Positions 9,589-19,674 of a stretch of 64,000 nt of DNA are shown in pieces. Below the pieces are notes generated by a model. It made no database searches. It worked only from the letters and a program-made list of their open reading frames with translations, and was not told the origin of the DNA. The stretch spans positions 1,616,001 to 1,680,000 of the forward strand of contig NC_009656.1 in the NCBI RefSeq assembly GCF_000017205.1. Reading direction: 5' to 3'. The position numbers and the translations under genes are program-made. This DNA is from Pseudomonas paraeruginosa PA7 (lineage in GTDB: Bacteria > Pseudomonadota > Gammaproteobacteria > Pseudomonadales > Pseudomonadaceae). Position 1 is the stretch's first letter. Each line of letters starts with the position of its first letter.

Positions 9589-10764
9589 TCAATCGTTGCG
9601 GCTGGCGGCCAGGCGCTCGTCGCGGCCGCCGCTGGCCTTCAGCTGGGCGACCCAGTCGGCGTCGAACTGGCTGAGGTCGCTGGCCATCGGCAGGTAGCGC
9701 TCGGGGAACTCCCAGACCAGCAGCTGCGGCGGGTCCTTGCGAAAACCTTCGTCCTGCAGCAGCTCCAGCATCGGTTCGAGCGGGCCCTTGCCCTCCTTCG
9801 CGTAATTGATCAGGTCGGCGGACAGCGCCTGTTTCAGCGCGCCCTCGAAGTTCCAGCTGGGATTGGCGCTGTAGCTGGTGCCGACCAGTGCCAGGCGCGG
9901 TTGCTGGCTATCGCCGAAGAGGTCGGCGTCCGCGCCGGACTGCTCGCCGCCCGGCAGTGCCGGCGCGGCTTCGGTGGTGCGTTGCTGCAACCGCTCCGGA
10001 CGCGGCAGCAGTTCGTCGAACAGCGGGTCGAGCGGCAGGAAGCTGAGCAGGTCGCCCTTGTGCGTGCGTTCCTCGCCGACGCGGGTGACGAAGTTCTGCG
10101 CCGGTACGTCCAGCAGGTGTGCCTCGCGGATCTCCGCGCCGAGGCGCTGGGCCACGGTTTCCGCGCCGAGCGGCGACCAGTGGGTATCGGTGCGCAGGAA
10201 CACCGCGCCGTTGTCCTTGGCCTGGCGCAGGCTGCCGAGCAGGTCGGGACTGTCGATGCCGGCGGCACGGGCGCGGGCCAGGAAGTCCTGGTAGAGGCTG
10301 TCGTGCAGCGCGGCCGGCTGCTCGCGACCGATGTGCTCGGGATACAGGCGGGCCTTGGCCGGGATCACCGCCAGCACCAGCCTGACGCCGCGTCGCTCCA
10401 GTTCCTGGCGTACGCCGCGGACCAGCGCCCAGTTGTCTTCCAGTTGCCGGGCGGTGGGCGCCGGCTTGAATTCCTCGTCGGTGAACAGCCAGCCGTCCTT
10501 GCCGATCACCACGCCGGGGCGGCCCTCGTGGAACAGCGTGTAGTCGAGCGCGGCCCAGAGGTTGGTGCCCAGGCGCTTGATCGGGAATTCCTTGTCGTAG
10601 TGGGCTTCGAAGGCATGCGCCAGCTTGCCGTTGAGCAGTGGCGTATCGGCCGCGGCGGAGAAGCCCGGGACGCTCTTCAGCGACCATCCGGCGAGCCCCA
10701 GCAGCAGCCCGCCGAAGGCGGCGATGTAGGCATATTGCAGGGGGCGGGAAATGCTCTGTGTCAT
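9589..10764 (-). CDS. algJ: AlgJ, alginate O-acetyltransferase (SGNH-like, periplasmic)
   Basis: 391 residues from ATG 10764. The N-terminal hydrophobic segment (YAYIAAFGGLLLGLAGW) is an uncleaved anchor or signal. The SGNH-like catalytic pieces are visible: the Asp-His pair in LRTDTHWSPLGAE and the Ser in VGTSYSANPSWNF. It passes acetyl groups delivered through AlgI toward the polymer. It is a paralogue of AlgX in the same operon, sharing both motifs. The open frame continues upstream into algI, so the ATG 14 bases after the algI stop is the start. Confidence 0.95.
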   Translation of the reverse strand: MTQSISRPLQYAYIAAFGGLLLGLAGWSLKSVPGFSAAADTPLLNGKLAHAFEAHYDKEFPIKRLGTNLWAALDYTLFHEGRPGVVIGKDGWLFTDEEFKPAPTARQLEDNWALVRGVRQELERRGVRLVLAVIPAKARLYPEHIGREQPAALHDSLYQDFLARARAAGIDSPDLLGSLRQAKDNGAVFLRTDTHWSPLGAETVAQRLGAEIREAHLLDVPAQNFVTRVGEERTHKGDLLSFLPLDPLFDELLPRPERLQQRTTEAAPALPGGEQSGADADLFGDSQQPRLALVGTSYSANPSWNFEGALKQALSADLINYAKEGKGPLEPMLELLQDEGFRKDPPQLLVWEFPERYLPMASDLSQFDADWVAQLKASGGRDERLAASRND

Positions 10765-10778
10765 GGCGTGGGCCTCGC

Positions 10779-12341
10779 TCAGAACTGGAAGTAGAGGAAG
10801 GGCGAGTAGCTCTGCGCGGAGAGCTTCAGCACCGAGGCGGCGAACAGCAGGAGCAGCGCCAGGCGGGTCGCCAGCACGGGTAACTGGCTGAGCCAGCCCG
10901 GCTGGTAGACCAGCGCGCCGCTCGGCGAGTAGGCGATCGCCGCCGGGTCGCCGACGGCCTCGCGCGGGGCGCGCGGCTGGGCGCTGGCCGGGCCGTCGGC
11001 GGCGACTTCGTCGGTCTTCGCCGCGGCCTTGGGCGCCTTGCTCTGCAATGGCTGGTTGTAGAACTGGCGCAGGCCGAAGAACGCCAGCACCAGGTAGGCC
11101 AGGACCAGGGTGCCGACCTGCAGGCCGGTGAGGCTGGCGCGATTCAGTTCGGAAAGCTGCCAGGTGCCGAAGCTGAACATGGCGTCGTACATGCGCCAGG
11201 CGACCTGCAGGTTCTCGGCGCGGAAGATCACCCAGCCGATCACCACCAGGAGGAAGGTGAACGCCCACTTCAACGGGTTGAGCACGCGCGGCGCGGCGTT
11301 CACCCCGAGGGCCCGCTCGATCGCCAGCCACATGCCGTGCCAGGCGCCCCAGATGATGTAGGTGAAGTTGGCGCCGTGCCACAGGCCGCCCAGGAGCATG
11401 GTCAGGAACAGGTTGCGGTAGGTCTGGAAGGTGCTGCCGCGGTTGCCGCCCAGGCTGATGTAGAGGTAGTCGCGCAGCCAGGTCGACAGGCTGATGTGCC
11501 AGCGCCGCCAGAACTCGGTGATCGACTGGCTGATGTAGGGCTGGTTGAAGTTTTCCATGAAGCGGAAGCCCATCATCAGGCCGAGGCCGATGGCCATGTC
11601 GCTGTAGCCGGAGAAGTCGAAGTAGAGCTGCGCGGTGTAGGCCAGGGCGCCGAGCCAGGCGTCGCCGGTGGTCGGGTCCTGCAAGGCGAAGCAGTGGTCG
11701 GCGACGGCGGCCAGGGTGTCGGCGATGAACACCTTCTTGACGAAGCCCTGCATGAAGCGCGTGCAGCCTTCGGCGAACTTGTCGACGGTGTGGGTACGGT
11801 GGTTGAACTGGTCGACCAGATCCTTGAAGCGCAGCACCGGGCCGGCGATCAGGTGCGGGAAGATCGCCACGAAGGCGGCGAAGTCGATCAGGTTGTGGGT
11901 CGCCGGGGTATCGCCGCGGTAGACGTCGATGATGTAGCTGATCGATTCGAAGGTGTAGAACGAGATGCCGATCGGCAGCAGGATGTGGGTCAGCACGAAC
12001 GGCTGCATGCCGAACGAGGTGATGATGTCGTTGAGGCTGTCGACGCCGAAGTTGGCGTACTTGAAGTAGCCGAGCACGCAGAGGTCGACCACCACGCCGA
12101 GGATCAGCCAGCGTTGCGCGGCCCTGGTACGTACGCCGGCGGCGCCGATGCGCAGGCCGATCCAGTAGTTGAAGACGGTGACCCCGGCGAACAGCAGGAG
12201 GAAGTCCACCCGCCACCAGGCGTAGAACACGTAGCTGGCGATCAGCAGCAGCAGGTTCCGGTAACGTTCGCCGCTCAGGTAGTACAGGCCGAGAAAGACC
12301 GGCAGGAACAGGAACAGGAACACGTTTGAAGAAAAGACCAT
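10779..12341 (-). CDS. algI: AlgI, membrane-bound O-acyltransferase for alginate acetylation
   Basis: 520 residues with about ten or more hydrophobic segments, an MBOAT protein of the inner membrane. The conserved MBOAT histidine lies in GGLWHGANFTYIIWG, with the companion motif FWRRWHISLSTWLRDYLYI upstream. It is thought to carry acetyl groups from a cytoplasmic donor to AlgJ/AlgX in the periplasm. The start MVFSSNVFLFLFLPVFLGLY is a membrane helix. A 239-base gap separates it from algL, the largest internal gap in the operon. Confidence 0.97.
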   Translation of the reverse strand: MVFSSNVFLFLFLPVFLGLYYLSGERYRNLLLLIASYVFYAWWRVDFLLLFAGVTVFNYWIGLRIGAAGVRTRAAQRWLILGVVVDLCVLGYFKYANFGVDSLNDIITSFGMQPFVLTHILLPIGISFYTFESISYIIDVYRGDTPATHNLIDFAAFVAIFPHLIAGPVLRFKDLVDQFNHRTHTVDKFAEGCTRFMQGFVKKVFIADTLAAVADHCFALQDPTTGDAWLGALAYTAQLYFDFSGYSDMAIGLGLMMGFRFMENFNQPYISQSITEFWRRWHISLSTWLRDYLYISLGGNRGSTFQTYRNLFLTMLLGGLWHGANFTYIIWGAWHGMWLAIERALGVNAAPRVLNPLKWAFTFLLVVIGWVIFRAENLQVAWRMYDAMFSFGTWQLSELNRASLTGLQVGTLVLAYLVLAFFGLRQFYNQPLQSKAPKAAAKTDEVAADGPASAQPRAPREAVGDPAAIAYSPSGALVYQPGWLSQLPVLATRLALLLLFAASVLKLSAQSYSPFLYFQF

Positions 12342-12414
12342 GCCGTCTCTCTCTCTAGAGCGTCAACCATTCAGGTCGGCCCTGCCTTTCCGCGCCCTGG
12401 AGCGCCCGAGGAAA

Positions 12415-12430
12415 GGCGGGACGACCCGCC
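12415..12430 (-). other. Hairpin in the algL-algI gap
   Basis: The 239 bases between algL and algI hold a perfect 6-bp stem (GGCGGG/CCCGCC) with a 4-base loop, followed on the minus strand by TTTCC. It resembles a weak terminator or mRNA-processing element inside the operon. No gene is seen in the gap. Confidence 0.4.
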
Positions 12431-12580
12431 GTTTTCCTCCCCGTGGTGTTGCCTAAGGTGTTGCGCCCGCCCGCGTCTGTCGTGCATGGGTCGGGGTGGT
12501 GCCTGGAGGGACGCCTGGTCAGCGAGCGGGGCATGGGGACACGTGGCCCTCCGGCCTCCGTGCCCGCTTCCCGCCACGCC

Positions 12581-13684
12581 TCAACTTCCCCCTTCGCGGC
12601 TGAACACCCGCGTCACTTCGCCGCCGAGGCGGAAGCTGTTGAACGGCTCGCGGTCCTTCTTCGCCTCGAGCATCTTCGGCGCGCAGCGGTAGAGGGCGCA
12701 GTAGGGCTCCAGCCAGGCGTACTTGTTGTCGACCTTGAGGTCGGTCATGTCCTGGTCTTCGCCGGTCTTCTCCTCGAAGGTTTCCTCGTCGTCGACCCCG
12801 TTCATCACCCGCTCGGCCAGGCGCTGCAGGGCGCCGTGGTTCTCCTGGCGCAGGTCGACGCCGTTGACCTGGGCGAACGCGGCGATCATCGCCAGCGGCG
12901 GCAATGCGTAGTTGTGGTAGGCGAGGGCGCGCTGGCGGCGCTTGAGTTCGTTGGGCAGGAAGCCCTGCTCGTCGACCTGGTTGGCGGCGACCTTGAATTC
13001 GCTCACCGCCCAGTCGAAGAGGTCGCGGCGGTTGGTCACCACCGCGGTGGACATCACCGACCAGGCCGCCCAGTAGGAATGGTTGTTGATCTTCTTCAGC
13101 GGCAGGTTGCTCCAGTCGCGGACCACCTGGGTGCCGAGCCGGGCGAACCAGTCCTCGATCTCCCGGCTCTGCCCGGCATGGGCCGAGAGCGGACGCGAAC
13201 TGGAGAACTTCAGGCGCATGTAGGCGCCGGAGAGGCTGCCCAGCGCCCATTTGCGCATGGACTTGCCGGTGTGGTTGAAATCATCGCTCTGCAGGGCGCC
13301 GGCGCGGGCCCAGGCGCTCATCCAGTTCAGCGCGCAGACCAGGTCGCCGTCGCGGCCGCTGCGCATGTACTGGGTGACCAGCTTGGTGGCGCCGCGCTCC
13401 ATGTCGGTGATGTCCTTGATCTGCGAGCGGAACGCCTTCTCCGCCTTGGCGTTGAGGGTCGCCCGCGCCGAATCGGAGCCTTCGTACTTGCTGGTGAAGA
13501 CCAAGCTGCCGGTGTACGGCGGCGGCACCGACGGACAACTGCCGGCGCTGCCCTTGCGCTCGCCGACCGCCGCGTAGTAGCCGGGCGGGGGCACCAGGTC
13601 GGCGGCCTGGCTGACCTGGCTGGCGAGCAATGCCGCGGCGAGAGCGCCGGGCAGGGTGATACGGATCAGGTGGGACGTTTTCAT
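12581..13684 (-). CDS. algL: AlgL, periplasmic alginate lyase
   Basis: 367 residues with a signal peptide ending near SQVSQA-AD. This PL5 polysaccharide lyase cleaves mannuronate-rich alginate by beta-elimination, and clears stray polymer from the periplasm during secretion. The PL5 motif NNHSYWAAW (catalytic Asn/His) lies near residues 200-208, and the tyrosine-containing YHNYALPPL follows around 255. It lies three bases after algX. The length matches the known protein. Confidence 0.96.
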   Translation of the reverse strand: MKTSHLIRITLPGALAAALLASQVSQAADLVPPPGYYAAVGERKGSAGSCPSVPPPYTGSLVFTSKYEGSDSARATLNAKAEKAFRSQIKDITDMERGATKLVTQYMRSGRDGDLVCALNWMSAWARAGALQSDDFNHTGKSMRKWALGSLSGAYMRLKFSSSRPLSAHAGQSREIEDWFARLGTQVVRDWSNLPLKKINNHSYWAAWSVMSTAVVTNRRDLFDWAVSEFKVAANQVDEQGFLPNELKRRQRALAYHNYALPPLAMIAAFAQVNGVDLRQENHGALQRLAERVMNGVDDEETFEEKTGEDQDMTDLKVDNKYAWLEPYCALYRCAPKMLEAKKDREPFNSFRLGGEVTRVFSREGGS

Positions 13685-13687
13685 CGA

Positions 13688-15112
13688 TTACCTCCCGGCC
13701 ACCGACTGGCTGGCCTTGGCGGGCGCCGCCTGGCAGATGCTGGCCTGGACCTCCAGGCCCTGGGGCATGTCCTCCGGCGCTTCGATTTCCAGGGAAAGGA
13801 ACTGCTGGTCGGCCCAGTCGCTGTCGTTGCGCAGTTGGAAGACGTAGCGGCCGCCGGTGTCGACGGCTTTCGACTGCTCGATCTTCAGCTGCTCGCGGCG
13901 GCCGTTCATGTACCAGATGGTGTTCTTCAACTCGTGTACCGACGGGTCGCTGTAGGTCACGTCGGCGACGTAGCTGCCGCTGCGGATCGGCAGCGCGGCA
14001 CTGTTCAGCAGCACCTCGTTGCGGCCCTGGCGCAGCTTGACCTTGCGGCTGAGCATGGTCTTCCGGCCGGAGCAGCCGTTGTCCACCAGCGGCATGGCCT
14101 GGCGGTAGAAGCTCTTCTGCGCCATGTCGTAGTGGGTGGCGAATTCCCAGATGAGGATCTTTGGCGGGTTCTTGTGGAATTCCTCGCTGGTCATGTACGC
14201 CAGCAGCGAACTGTCGAAGCCGCCGCCGGACACCGCGTTGTTGAGGATGTCGGCGCCGCTGAACTCTTCCAGGAAGCCGGCGAAGTTGTAGGCCGGGCCG
14301 CTGTTGGAGGTGCCGACCAGGGCGATCTGCGGGTTGCCGCCGTCGCCGAACAGGTCGCCGCTGTCGCTGGCGCCCACCGGCTCGGTCTCGAAACGGTCGA
14401 CGTACTGGGTGGCGTAGCTGTTGCCGCAGAGCTGCGCGGCGGCCTTGTGGAAGGTGCCGAGCTTGGACAGCAGGCCGACGCGCTTGCTTTCGAACTGTTT
14501 CTTGGGGATTTCCTCGAAGCCGGGCACCTGCTTCAGCGTCTCGGCCACGATCTTCGCGCTGCGCCGGGCGCCATGGGGAGTCCAGTGGTGATCGCCCTTG
14601 AAGTAGTAGGCGTGCTCCTCCTTCTCGTCGAACAGCGGCGAGAAGTCCGGGGTCCAGATGCCGGCCTGGCGGAAGCGGGCGATGGTCGCCAGGTAGTTCT
14701 TCTTCGCCAGTTCGTAGTCGAAGCCGGCCTTTTCCGCCGGGCTGAGCTTATCGCGGTTCACCAGGCCGCGGGTCGGCTGGTAGACCACCACCAGTTCGAT
14801 GCCCTTGCGCTTGAGTTCGTCGCGCAGTGCGCGCAGTTCGCGCCAGCCTTCGGCGCTGGTGCCGAAGTCGGTACGCAGGTCGTAGGTGGTGCGGAACAGC
14901 CAGTCGTCCTGGGCTTGCACCAGGTGGGTGAAGAAGCCCAGGTACTTGGTGTCGTAGCGCGAGTCGTCGGCGGCGGCCGGGCATAGATTGCCGGCCGGCA
15001 GCGCCTGGTAGCTCGGCGCCGTGCCGGGCTCTGCGGCGAGGGCGGCCTGGGCCAGGCAGAGGCCGGCGGCCAGGGCGCTCAGGCGGAACAGTCGGGAAGT
15101 GCGGGTTTTCAT
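13688..15112 (-). CDS. algX: AlgX, alginate O-acetyltransferase and secretion-complex protein
   Basis: 474 residues with a cleavable signal peptide (LAAGLCLAQAALA-AEPG). The N-terminal domain is SGNH-like: the Asp-His motif is in YFKGDHHWTPHGARR and the nucleophile Ser in VGTSNSGPAYNF. The C-terminal ~120 residues form a carbohydrate-binding module. It is the terminal acetyltransferase acting on the polymer and interacts with AlgK and the secretion machinery. It is related to AlgJ. It starts 12 bases past the algG stop. Confidence 0.96.
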   Translation of the reverse strand: MKTRTSRLFRLSALAAGLCLAQAALAAEPGTAPSYQALPAGNLCPAAADDSRYDTKYLGFFTHLVQAQDDWLFRTTYDLRTDFGTSAEGWRELRALRDELKRKGIELVVVYQPTRGLVNRDKLSPAEKAGFDYELAKKNYLATIARFRQAGIWTPDFSPLFDEKEEHAYYFKGDHHWTPHGARRSAKIVAETLKQVPGFEEIPKKQFESKRVGLLSKLGTFHKAAAQLCGNSYATQYVDRFETEPVGASDSGDLFGDGGNPQIALVGTSNSGPAYNFAGFLEEFSGADILNNAVSGGGFDSSLLAYMTSEEFHKNPPKILIWEFATHYDMAQKSFYRQAMPLVDNGCSGRKTMLSRKVKLRQGRNEVLLNSAALPIRSGSYVADVTYSDPSVHELKNTIWYMNGRREQLKIEQSKAVDTGGRYVFQLRNDSDWADQQFLSLEIEAPEDMPQGLEVQASICQAAPAKASQSVAGR

Positions 15113-15124
15113 GCGTCTGGGTCC

Positions 15125-16744
15125 TCAGTCCTGGAGTTCGGCCTGGCTTTCCACGGGATCGATCAGCACTGCCTTGTCCTGGCGCACCAGCAGGTCGAGG
15201 ATCTGGTCCTGCTTCTCGCCGAGCACGCCGGGCAGGCTGATGCCGGAGGATTTGGTCGGGGCGAGCATCGCCACCCGGTACAGTTCGAGGCTCAGCGGCG
15301 AATCCACCGAGAGCGGGCCGGAACCGTTGCCGGCGAGCTTGCCGCCGACCACGATCAGCGAGACCTTGGTGTCGAACGGGTCGAGGGCGATGTTGCGGTC
15401 GGTGTTGGTGAGGTCCTTGATGTGGCCGTACACGCCGATCAGCTGGTTGCCCGCCGCGAGGTTCTCGTAGAGGCGGATGTTCACGCTGTTGCGCACGCGG
15501 ATGCCGTGGCGGCGGTTGGCCAGGACCTGGTTGCCCCAGAGCAGGTTGTCGCCGCTCTCGTAGAGGGTGATGCCGTCGGAATGGTTGCGGTAGACCTCGT
15601 TGTAGGCCACCAGGTTGCCCTCGCTGTTACGGTCGAGGACGATCCCGGATAGCTTGTTCTCGTAGCTGCGGTTGTTGAAGATGAAGCTGTCGTTGACCTC
15701 CCGCGAAACGATGATGCCGTGCTTCTTCTTCGTCCCGTGGACGGTGTTGTCGGCGATGATCAGGCGATGCGAACGGTCGTGCGGGTCGATGCCGTAGACG
15801 ATGTTGTCGCGGTAGGTGTTGCCCTTCACCACCAGGTCGTCGGCCTCGTAGCAGTAGAAGCCGTACCAGCTGTCGACGATGGTCGAGTCGATCACCCAGC
15901 CCTTGGGCCGCGGGCGCTTCATCTGCTTGTCCATGCCCGGGCTGTACTGCGAGATGGAGATGCCGTAGGCCTTCGAGGCGTTGTAGCCGAAGCTGGTGAA
16001 GGTGCTGTTGCTCAGGTACACCTCGGCACCGCCCCAGGAGATCAGGAACGGCCGGAACTCGTCGGGGGTCCTGAACCAGGCCGGCTCCTTCTTCGATTCG
16101 CTCCAGCCGGTGACCTTGCTGTCGCGGACGAACAGCATGCCGTCGTTGACCAGGAACGCGCCGCGCTCCTGGGACAGGCGCAGTTCCCTGACCTGCTTGT
16201 CGATGTCGAGGGTCGCGCCCTGGCTGACCACGATCGGCAGGCGGGCGACGAACACCCCCGGCTCGACCTGTTCCAGCGCGCTGGCGGGAAGCTTGCCGGC
16301 GAGCTGGGCGAGGTTCACGTAGCCGCCTTCGATGAAGATCGCCTGGGGCATCTGGCGCTGGCGCTTGACCCACTCGGCGAGGCGGTTGCTGCCACCGGTG
16401 AACTCCTTCAGCGGCTGCTGCTGGACCATGCGCTGCACGCTGGCGCGGCCACCCGGCTTGCGCACGATCCTGGCTTCCACCGCGGCGGCGGTGTAGCCGG
16501 AGAGGTCGGGCAGCTTCGGCGGATCCAGGTGCAGCGGCTCGGCTGGCGCGGCGGTCACCGTGTAGTTGCCGGTTTCCTTCAGGCCCTGGGTCAGGCCCGG
16601 CTCGTTGCCGGCCTGCGCCGGGGCCGGTTGCGGTTTCTCCAGCGGCTGCGCCGCCCACGCCTGGCCGTGCAGCAGCAACGCGCCGAGCACTGCCGCGGCC
16701 AGCGGCCGCAGCCGGCGATGGGAGGTCGAAAGGGGAGTGGGCAT
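15125..16744 (-). CDS. algG: AlgG, periplasmic mannuronan C5-epimerase
   Basis: 539 residues from the ATG at 16744, with a signal peptide (LAAAVLGALLLHGQAWA). It converts mannuronate to guluronate in the polymer, and also protects the chain in transit. The protein is a right-handed parallel beta-helix with CASH/pectate-lyase-like repeats; the catalytic DPHD motif is in YGIDPHDRSHRLI. The frame is open far upstream but only as an alternate frame of algE. It lies 20 bases after algE. Confidence 0.95.
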   Translation of the reverse strand: MPTPLSTSHRRLRPLAAAVLGALLLHGQAWAAQPLEKPQPAPAQAGNEPGLTQGLKETGNYTVTAAPAEPLHLDPPKLPDLSGYTAAAVEARIVRKPGGRASVQRMVQQQPLKEFTGGSNRLAEWVKRQRQMPQAIFIEGGYVNLAQLAGKLPASALEQVEPGVFVARLPIVVSQGATLDIDKQVRELRLSQERGAFLVNDGMLFVRDSKVTGWSESKKEPAWFRTPDEFRPFLISWGGAEVYLSNSTFTSFGYNASKAYGISISQYSPGMDKQMKRPRPKGWVIDSTIVDSWYGFYCYEADDLVVKGNTYRDNIVYGIDPHDRSHRLIIADNTVHGTKKKHGIIVSREVNDSFIFNNRSYENKLSGIVLDRNSEGNLVAYNEVYRNHSDGITLYESGDNLLWGNQVLANRRHGIRVRNSVNIRLYENLAAGNQLIGVYGHIKDLTNTDRNIALDPFDTKVSLIVVGGKLAGNGSGPLSVDSPLSLELYRVAMLAPTKSSGISLPGVLGEKQDQILDLLVRQDKAVLIDPVESQAELQD

Positions 16745-16764
16745 GTCCGGTTTCCTCGCGGGGC

Positions 16765-18237
16765 TCAGAAGCGCCAGATGAAGTCGACGAAGGCGCGGTG
16801 CATGGTCGAGTCGGTGCCCGGCCCGTAGGCGTCGCCCGGCTTGAACAGGCCGCCGCGGAAGCGGATCAGCGCCGAGGGCTCGTCGACGTACTGGCTCATC
16901 GAGGCCGGCAGCAGGCCCTGCTTGAAGTACTTGGTCACCACCAGGTCGAGTTCCTGGCCGATGTCCTTCTCGCCCGGTTGCAGGGCGGCGTTGATGCCGC
17001 TGGTGCCGATGTCTGAGTCGTCGTCGACGCGCCAGAACCTGTGGTAGACCAGGCTCGCGTCGTAGTCCTCGCGCAGTTGCCAGGAGCCGAACAGGGTGGC
17101 TGCCTGGAGGTTGCTCAGTTCGCCGCGGAAGGCTTCGCCGAAGCGGTGCACGCGCGAGCGGGTGCCGGTGAAGTTGGAGCGGTTGCTCTCCAGCCCGGTC
17201 TGCTGGAACTGGTCTTCGCCGTCCTTGCCGCCGCCGCTGCCGCGGGCGTAGCCGACGCCGGCCTTCCACTGCTCGTCGATGTTCCAGCGCAGGCCCAGGT
17301 CGACGCCGAAGGCATTGACGTCGCCGCTCTGCTTGCCGGTGGCGATGCGCCGGTCGTCGACCGTGGTGGTGGTCAGGTTGTCGCGGTCGCCGGTCAGCCA
17401 GGTGGCGCTGGCCCAGTAGTTCAGCGGCATGCTCGAGCGATAGTTGTAGGCGTCGCCGGTAGCCTCGATGCCGAGCCAGGTGAGCTGGCCGGTATAGGTC
17501 TTGTCGAGGTTGTCGACTTCCTCGCCGGGGCGGCGCAGGTGGCCGCTGTCGTCGGCGTGGTGGATGCGCACGCCGATGCGGTGGTGCGGCGCCCACTGGG
17601 TGGAGATGTCGCCGAACACGTGGGTGCGGTCCTTGTCCTCCGGAGCCAGCTCGTCGAGGTCGGTGCGGTATTCGCTGAAACGCTGGGCGACCCCGGCATG
17701 GGCGTTGAGCAGGGTGGTCTCGAAGCTCCAGTTCAGCGCCTCGATGTTGGTGTCCTGCCACTGGCCGCTGTCTTCCCGCAGGCGCTGGCGACCGAAGCGC
17801 AGGTGCTCGCCGGGGTAGGCGGTGAGGCCGGCGTAGTCGACCCAGAATTCTCGTGCGGCGAGGTAGCTCTTGTCCGGCTCGCGACCGTCGTTGCGGCTGT
17901 TGTTGCCGTCGTCGGTGTCCGATTGCAGGGTGTCGGTCTCGATGGTGTCGGTGGCGGCCACCGCCTGGCCCATGAAGTAGGCGCTCCAGTCGCCCCACTG
18001 GCCGAAGGCCCAGGGCCGCAGGTCGATACCGATATCGTTGAGGGTGCCGCCGGGAGCGGTACCGAGGTCGCGATCGTTTTCCGATTCGCCGGTGATCTTC
18101 ACGTCCAGGCCGAAGTTCTTCGGCGCCTCGCCGCTGCCGGCGGCGAACGCCGGCGCGCCGAGCAGCAGGGCGATGGCCAGGGACAGGGCGCGCGGCGCGA
18201 AGGACGGCCGCGGGTTGACGGAACGGGAGCTGTTCAT
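16765..18237 (-). CDS. algE: AlgE, outer-membrane alginate export porin
   Basis: 490 residues from ATG 18237, with signal peptide [14 protein letters not shown]. It is rich in alternating aromatic/polar strands and ends in ...VDFIWRF, the terminal aromatic signature of an outer-membrane beta-barrel. The family structure is an 18-stranded monomeric channel through which alginate leaves the cell. The start overlaps the algK stop by four bases (ATGA), which fits the known AlgK-AlgE pairing. Confidence 0.97.
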   Translation of the reverse strand: MNSSRSVNPRPSFAPRALSLAIALLLGAPAFAAGSGEAPKNFGLDVKITGESENDRDLGTAPGGTLNDIGIDLRPWAFGQWGDWSAYFMGQAVAATDTIETDTLQSDTDDGNNSRNDGREPDKSYLAAREFWVDYAGLTAYPGEHLRFGRQRLREDSGQWQDTNIEALNWSFETTLLNAHAGVAQRFSEYRTDLDELAPEDKDRTHVFGDISTQWAPHHRIGVRIHHADDSGHLRRPGEEVDNLDKTYTGQLTWLGIEATGDAYNYRSSMPLNYWASATWLTGDRDNLTTTTVDDRRIATGKQSGDVNAFGVDLGLRWNIDEQWKAGVGYARGSGGGKDGEDQFQQTGLESNRSNFTGTRSRVHRFGEAFRGELSNLQAATLFGSWQLREDYDASLVYHRFWRVDDDSDIGTSGINAALQPGEKDIGQELDLVVTKYFKQGLLPASMSQYVDEPSALIRFRGGLFKPGDAYGPGTDSTMHRAFVDFIWRF

Positions 18238-19661
18238 AGGCTTTCTGGCTCTTCTTCGTTGATCGGCGAGTCCTGGCTCTGCAGCAGGCTGACGGTGGCC
18301 TGCCAGTTGTTGCCGCGGCTCTGTTGTTCGCGCTTGAGCAATTGCTGCGCCTGGCTGCGTTCGGCCGGCTGCAGTTGCGCTTCGATCTGCCCGAGCAGGT
18401 CGCCGGCCTGCGGCACCTGCTGCTGCACGGCGAGCTGGCCGAAGACGTAGGCGTTGACCCGGTTCGGCTGGATGCCGCGGCCTTGCGACCAGAGCTGGGC
18501 CAGGGCCATGTCGGCGCTGGCCTGGCCGGCGCGGGCGGCGAGGATCAGGTGGTCGACGGCCTTCTGCGGATAGACTTTGCCGAGGAAGCCGCGGCGGTAG
18601 ATCTGTCCCAGGTAGTAGTTGGCCTGGGGTTCGCTGGCGGCGGCCTTGAGCAGGTGCCGCTCGGCCGTGCGCGGGTCCTGCGGCGCCCACTTGCCGTCGT
18701 AGTAGAGGCGCCCGAGGAGCAGTTCGGCGCGTGGCTGGGCGGCGTCCTGGGCGTTCTTCAGGTAGCCGAGCATCTTTTCCAGGTCGCCCTGGTCGGGGTA
18801 GTCGTAGAGCAGCTTGGCCAGGCTGACCCAGGCTGCGGGGTAGCTCGGCGCGATCTCTTCCAGCAGCGCCTGGGCGGTCTGCGGGTCGGGCTGGCCGAGT
18901 TCGCCGTCGGCGAGCACCCCGGCCACCGAGTCGACCCGCTCGCCGGGTACCCGGCCGGCCTTGTAGGCGGCGCGCAGCTGTTCGAGCAGGGCCTTCTGCT
19001 TTTCCGCGTTGCCCTGTATCTGGTAGACCGTGGCCAGTTCGTACCAGCACACGTCCATGCGTCGCAGCCAGCGCTGGCAGACCTGCTCGATCTCGCCCAG
19101 GTGCTGGGCGTAGGTGCCCTGGGTGCGGTAGAGGATGATTTGCGCCAGGTCCGCCTGCGGCAGTCCGCGCGCGCGCCACTGGTCGATGCGCTGCTGCGGG
19201 TCGATCTCCGGCCAGGACTGCGGATATTGCAGGTAGAGCACGATGAGCGGCACCAGGGCGCTGTCCTCGCCCTGTTCGAAGGCCTGGCTGAGCAGGCGCT
19301 CGGCCTCGCGGTGCTCGGCGTCGCTGGCGCCGGGCTTGGCCGCCAGCCACTTGCCCAGGCGCGCGCGGGCCCGCGGCGAGGTCTGCGCGGCCTCGCGGTA
19401 GAGCCTTTCGGCCTTGGCCTGCTGGGCGCTGTCGCCGCTGGCGACCTGCATGTCGGCGAGGCCGACCTGGGCATCGGCGTAACCCATCGCGGCCAGGGCC
19501 TGGTAGTTGCTCTGGGCGGTGGCGAGGTCGCCGCGCGCCGCCGCTTCCTGGGCCAAGCGCTGGTCGGGCAGCCCGGCGCAGCCGGCGGCCAGGGCGATGG
19601 CCGAGGCCAGCAGCAGGTGCCGGGAGGCCAGGGGCAGGGGAGGGAGGATGGGCATCTTCAT
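18234..19661 (-). CDS. algK: AlgK, outer-membrane lipoprotein with TPR/Sel1-like repeats
   Basis: 475 residues. The lipobox LAAGC near residue 28 marks a lipoprotein. The rest is a chain of tetratricopeptide-like helical repeats, for example [20 protein letters not shown], and Sel1-type copies such as [20 protein letters not shown] near the end. It is a periplasmic scaffold that helps place AlgE and links to AlgX and Alg44. The start MKMPILPP lies 13 bases after the alg44 stop; its end overlaps algE. Confidence 0.96.
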   Translation of the reverse strand: MKMPILPPLPLASRHLLLASAIALAAGCAGLPDQRLAQEAAARGDLATAQSNYQALAAMGYADAQVGLADMQVASGDSAQQAKAERLYREAAQTSPRARARLGKWLAAKPGASDAEHREAERLLSQAFEQGEDSALVPLIVLYLQYPQSWPEIDPQQRIDQWRARGLPQADLAQIILYRTQGTYAQHLGEIEQVCQRWLRRMDVCWYELATVYQIQGNAEKQKALLEQLRAAYKAGRVPGERVDSVAGVLADGELGQPDPQTAQALLEEIAPSYPAAWVSLAKLLYDYPDQGDLEKMLGYLKNAQDAAQPRAELLLGRLYYDGKWAPQDPRTAERHLLKAAASEPQANYYLGQIYRRGFLGKVYPQKAVDHLILAARAGQASADMALAQLWSQGRGIQPNRVNAYVFGQLAVQQQVPQAGDLLGQIEAQLQPAERSQAQQLLKREQQSRGNNWQATVSLLQSQDSPINEEEPESL

Positions 19662-19674
19662 GGTCGGGTACCGG

